64,000 nt of DNA. Source: Euryodendron excelsum. Taxonomy: Eukaryota > Streptophyta > Magnoliopsida > Ericales > Pentaphylacaceae. The DNA lies in the NCBI GenBank assembly GCA_033060915.1, contig CM065379.1:29315318-29379317 (forward strand), written 5' to 3'. The notes under the pieces were generated by a model. It had not been told where the DNA came from. It was given only the letters and a program-made list of their open reading frames with translations, and ran no database searches. Of the stretch, positions 60,092 through 64,000 are shown one piece after another; position 1 is the first letter of the stretch, and each line of letters begins with the position of its first letter. The position numbers and the translations under genes are program-made.

Positions 60092-61129
60092 GTTACATAT
60101 ATAGGTGCTTTTGGTGTGTATGTATATACAATTCTGTGGGTAGAGAGGGTTTCGAATATTGGTATCTTGATTTGTAAATGGCAATGTTGGGTTTCTTCAT
60201 TACTTATGTGTTGTTGAGATTTTATGTTGTAATGGTGCTAAAGGTTACGGTTAGATTTTGTTATCTTGATATTAGTGGTGGGGAAAGCTTGCTAAAAGAG
60301 AGATTATGAAGAGAGAAGGATGAAGGAAGAATAAGATGAGAAAATGTTATAGACACTCAGTGGAAAATCAAAATTAGACACCTATAACAGATTTTCAAAT
60401 GTTGTTTGGAATGACACTTAAAATGCGAGGCTCCAAAACATCAATGCAATAGGTGGGGCAAATGCGCACGAGGAGTTGTTGGAAAATGGCCGCTTGGTTC
60501 AACAAGTTGGTTGGGTAGGTAGGGAAGTAAACTCAGAATACATGGTCTCGTCTCAACTACCCAACAATGCCGTTAATGACTCAAGCCTTGTTGGACCTGA
60601 TGGTGGGCTGACAATGGAATCTACTGAGAAGAATCAAGCCCACTCCCACTCTCCTATCTCAAACTAGGCCCACCACCCATCTCATTCAGTTGCTTCACAC
60701 CCCTAAGCTAAGTTTCTTGCATTAGCTAAGGAAGGAAGGGGGAAGTTAGATAACATAAAGAAAATAAGATTAAGATTAACCCTGAATGATTTTGGGAAAT
60801 CAGTGAAGTCAGGTAGGTTGATTACCTATAAAAATAGTAGAAAACCCAGCAATGATTCTACCTCTTCTTCCTCTTCTTTCCTTTAGCTAACATCATGAAG
60901 ATAAGCTCTATTATCCTGAAAGAGCTTAAAAAAGCTATGCACAAAGAGGTAGAGGAAACAATGGCAATGGGGAAGATGCTGGGAGTCAATTTTAGATGCA
61001 AGGAAAATGAATTTACCAAGTTAATAAGAGACAAAGAATGGTTGGAACAACGTGTGAAGCTAGATGCAAAAGGAGCAGCCACCAAGTCTTAAGGTTGCTA
61101 GGACTGTCTCTAAGGTGTTTGATATTAGT

Positions 61130-61920
61130 TTTCAATAAAGATTATTTCTAGAAAGTCAGAGGCTTAGGAAGAGGTGAGAAAAGAAGGATGGTTAAAAAAG
61201 TATGCAAAAATAAGGCCACTGACATTCTACTACTTTAAGAGACCAAATGGTCCTTTTGTGATAAAAATAAAGTCAAGTTTGTATGGGGAGCTGGAAATTT
61301 GGGTTGGATGACCATAGATTCAAATGGAGCCTCTGGGGGATTGCTTTGTATTTGGAACAAAGATAAGTTCAAGGTAATTGATTAAATTGTACACAAAAAC
61401 TTTATAGTTCTAAAAGGACACTTCTCCAATAAGATAAATTGCTCCACTATAAATGTCTATGGTCCTAACATTGATGATGAAAGAAAAGAGGTTTGGAACA
61501 CATTGCTGGGAATCAGAAGAAGCTATAATCTTCCTTGGTGTCTAGGGGGGACTTCAATGAGATACTAAAAATTGGGAAAAGAATTGGTTGCTTTAGAATA
61601 AATACTGGGAGGAAAAATTTTTAGAACTTTATGGAGACAGCTGGATTGCTTGATTTGCCTTTAATTGGCAGAAGGTTTACTTGGTCAAGTCTCCAAAGCA
61701 AGGAAATATGGAGCAGGTTAGACATATTCTTGGTTTGTAACAGATGGCTGCAAAGTTTTAAATATTCATAGTGGGGTCTTCCTAGGCTATTATCTGACCA
61801 CAATCCCATTCTTCTATCAGATGAAGAAGTTGATTGGGGTCCTAAGCCTTTTAGGATCTTTGATGCCTGGCTCTCTAAGAAATCCTTTAAGGATCTAGTT
61901 ACTAAAGGATAGAAAAAGCC
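61130..61920 (+). pseudogene. LINE apurinic endonuclease domain, broken
   Basis: Motifs in order: VRGLG (about 61158), LLL-stop-ETKW (about 61229-61254; the stop replaces the residue before the catalytic Glu), WGAGNLGW, SGGLLCIWN, NVYGPN, a GGDFNE motif at about 61545 put out of frame by a missing G in a G run, RRFTWSS, SRLDIFL, and LSDHNPILL (about 61789-61820) with Asp and His kept. The endonuclease would nick target DNA for priming. Confidence 0.8.
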
Positions 61921-61959
61921 TACCTTCAATGGCTAGGCAGGTTTTACTCTTCTAAAAAA

Positions 61960-63621
61960 ACTGTAATTCATCAAGAGTAAAATCAAAGCTTGGAATTCTG
62001 AGGTGTTTAGTAATATTTTTGAAAGAGTTACCCAATTGGAGGAAGAGGTTGCCAAGGTAGATAAGCTCACAGAGGATGACCCTTGTAGTGCTAAAGCCAA
62101 AAGACTCGAAAGAAATCTAGCGAGCAAGCTTTGGAAAGCTTATAGAGAAGCTGAAAGCTTTCATAGGCAAAAGTCTAGAATGCTATGCCTACAAAAGGGG
62201 GATGCAAATTCTAGTTTCTTCCATGCTTAAGCAAACAGAAGATTTAGGAAGAACTAAATTGGTTTTGTTCTTAAAAATAATGTTTTATTTTCAAATCTCA
62301 ACTGCATTAAAGAAGAGGCATATGCTTACTTTAAAAGTATCTTCTCAGAGGAAATTCAAGCAAGACCTTTCTTGGATGTTGTAGGCTCAGAAAAGCTTAG
62401 CCTGGAGAGCGGGGATATGCTGGTTGGAAAGTTCAGTGAAGAGGAGGTCTTTCAAGCTCTTTGTAGCTGTAAAGGTGGAAAGGCCCCATGTCCAGATGGC
62501 TTCAATTTCAACTGCGTCAAGAAATTTTGGTATCTTCTCAAGCCAGAGGTAATAGCCTTCCTCCATGAATTTCAATCAAATGGTAAGTCAACAGAATGCC
62601 TCAATTCTTCCTTCATTGCCTTTGGTACCTAAAGTAGAAAGCCCTGAATCTTTTAACCATTACAGGCCTATTAGCTTAATAGGCTCCATTTATAAACTAC
62701 TTGCTAAGTGCTTAGCTAACAAACTTAAGCTGGTTATGAAGGAAGTAATTAGTGATTCTCAAAATGCCTTCATCAAATGGAGGAACATTTCATATGGGAT
62801 TTTAATTGCCAGTGAAGTGCTTCATGAGTGGAAGATCAAAAAGTTTAAAGGAATTGCCCTGTAACTAGATTTTGAAAAAGCCTTTGACACATTAAACTAG
62901 AGTTTCCTATTCATGATGATGGGGAAAATGGGATTTAGTAGCAAGTGGTGCAACTGGATTAGAGAATGCCTATCTACTGCTAGAGTATCTATTTTGGTCA
63001 ATGTCTCCCCAATAAGGGAATTCAAGGTGGAGAGAGGTATTAGAAAAGGGAATCCCCTCTCCCCTTCTCTCTTTATCATTATTTTAGAAGGGCTCAACAC
63101 ACTGCTCACCAGGGCTTCCCAACTTAACATGTTTAATGGGGTCAAAATAGGGAAGGATGAAGTCACAATTTTCCAACTGCAATATGCTAATGACATTATT
63201 TGGTTCAATGCAGCAAGTCTTGATGAATTTAAGAACCTAACAAGAATCCTCATGTGCTTTGAGTTACTGTCTGGCCTTAAAATCAACTTCTCCAAAAGTT
63301 GTGCCTATGGCGTGGAGTTGAGAAACTCTTTTTAAGAATAGTTGCGGATTTGTTTAGATACAAAATAGGGAAGATACATGTTGCTTGTCTTGGTTTGCCA
63401 GTAGGTTCCAATCAGAGATACATGAAAGATTAGAAGGGAGTTATTGACAAGTTTAAATTTAAGCTTTCTAGTTGGAAAAGATCTCAACTCTCGATTGGAG
63501 GCAGAATTGTTTTACTTAAGTCAACACTTGCCAACCTCCCCTTCTATTTCCTATACTTTTCAAGATGCCAGTAAAGGTTAGAGTGTTGTTGGATAAGCTC
63601 ATGAGAAGCTTCTTATGGGGA
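61960..63621 (+). pseudogene. LINE reverse transcriptase domain, broken
   Basis: A pre-RT coiled segment (62003-62228; KGDANSSFFHA) leads to RT motifs GGKAPCPDGF (the usual GPDGF has Cys for Gly at the first position), FNHYRPISLIGSIYKLLAK, SQNAFI, LDFEKAFDTLN, RKGNPLSPSLF, and YANDIIWF (about 63182-63206), where the second catalytic residue, normally Asp, is Asn. LSGLKINFSKS follows. Stops and shifts lie near 62228, 62628, 62862, 62898 and 63333. Not functional. Confidence 0.87.
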
Positions 63622-64000
63622 TGTCATGCCTTGGTTTTTTCCCACTCGAGAATGGTTGAAAAAATGCACGTTACTCTGTCGTTAGAATTCATCCTCCCAG
63701 AAGGACGAGTGCGACTAGGTTTGGATTAAAAATTTATTTGAGTAAGGGCTTTTGGAAGATGATTTGGAGTCACCACCTAACTTGATTAAAGTGAGTTAGG
63801 TCACCTAAAACTAAGCGTAATTTGAAGATTAAACTTAGGATTTTTGAAAAGGTTTTGGAAAACTTCCTTAAGAGAGAGTTTTTGGAGAAAACAAGTTGTT
63901 TGGCAAGCTTTCGAAAGATTTAAGCCCCTTTTTGAAAAAAATGACTCCGTTATTAGTTTCTCAAAACCAATGATCTATGGTTCGGGGGTTGGTTACGTAT
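63622..64000 (-). mobile_element. Giant LTR copy 4, start only (runs off the window)
   Basis: It begins TGTCATGCCTTGG and follows the same block order as 15340 onward and 18116 onward: cgttagaattcatcctccca, ggacgagtgcgactaggttt, gagtcaccacctaacttg, gtgagttaggtcaccta, then cttaggatttttgaaaagg and ggttggttacgt. Same orientation as copies 1 and 2. It inserted into the LINE. Whether it is a solo LTR or part of a full element cannot be told here. Confidence 0.85.

Larger units (their letters stand above)
57577..60400. other. Intergenic, no supported gene
   Basis: AT-rich. It contains a MITE (58641-58980), a poly-C and CT tract (59607-59692) and a GA microsatellite (60039-60089). A Pro/Leu/Ser-rich frame across the poly-C tract is an artefact of the repeat. 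Confidence 0.5.
60420..63621 (+). mobile_element. L1-type LINE, decayed and cut by a giant LTR
   Basis: Endonuclease and reverse transcriptase motifs occur in LINE order (see the two pseudogene entries). The upstream part (about 60420-61090) encodes a Ser/His/Pro-rich stretch and then MAMGKMLGVNFRCKENE, a linker-type segment typical upstream of the endonuclease. The 5' boundary is not defined. The 3' part, after LMRSFLWG in RT (about 63620), is displaced by giant LTR copy 4, so the tail and poly(A) lie beyond the window. Confidence 0.8.

Overview
The window is plant nuclear DNA, most likely from a eudicot. It is AT-rich and dominated by decayed plant-type retroelements (a chromovirus with a chromodomain, Sirevirus-like Ty1/Copia elements, very long LTRs, an L1-type LINE). 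It also holds Helitrons, MITEs and long CT/GA microsatellites. I find one host protein gene: a spliced RNA-silencing helicase of the SDE3 family on the minus strand (38875-46772). No CRISPR, operon or rRNA features are present, and I recognised no tRNA gene.

Region 1 (1-37374) is a stack of nested retrotransposons whose insertion order can be read from 5-bp target-site duplications (TSDs). The oldest layer is a Copia element in minus orientation (gag 34380-36385, probable LTR 36447-37374, a small tail at about 240-280). A plus-strand Sirevirus-like Copia element (281-34374, about 10.0 kb once insertions are removed) landed in its gag. That Sirevirus was then inflated threefold: a Ty3/Gypsy chromovirus (1796-11659) sits in its 5' LTR, a giant solo LTR (15340-25508) sits in its pol, and a third giant solo LTR (28636-32643) sits in its 3' region. 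The solo LTR in pol was itself hit by a second copy of its own family (18116-23304). All coding regions of these elements carry stops and frameshifts, and several active-site residues are lost.

Region 2 (37375-48370) holds the SDE3-like gene: four coding exons, about 860 codons, two introns of about 2.6 kb, and every superfamily 1 helicase motif present. Its 3'-most intron contains a hAT-like MITE and a repeat rich in GGTTCAACCGG. The predicted C-terminus is short and lacks the GW/WG motifs known from Arabidopsis SDE3. Sequence just past the stop suggests that a short WG tail was lost by small frame-changing and deletion events.

Region 3 (48370-60400) has no genes that I can support. It contains two probable non-autonomous Helitrons (49492-53054 and 54475-57576), each with an internal tandem duplication (764 bp and 238 bp), a degraded third Helitron-like 3' end, a MITE (58641-58980), a 33-base poly-C tract and several CT/GA microsatellites.

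Region 4 (60400-64000) is a dead L1-type LINE with endonuclease and reverse transcriptase domains. It is cut at 63621 by a fourth copy of the giant LTR family, which runs off the window edge.

The least ordinary material is the giant LTR family. Its LTRs are 4-5 kb, with a conserved TATA region, GGCGCC-bearing upstream blocks, copy-number-variable 81-bp and 157-bp tandem repeats, and about 2 kb of strand-asymmetric degenerate TTTCCTAAA-type repeat. Family names here come from motif recognition by eye, not from database searches.
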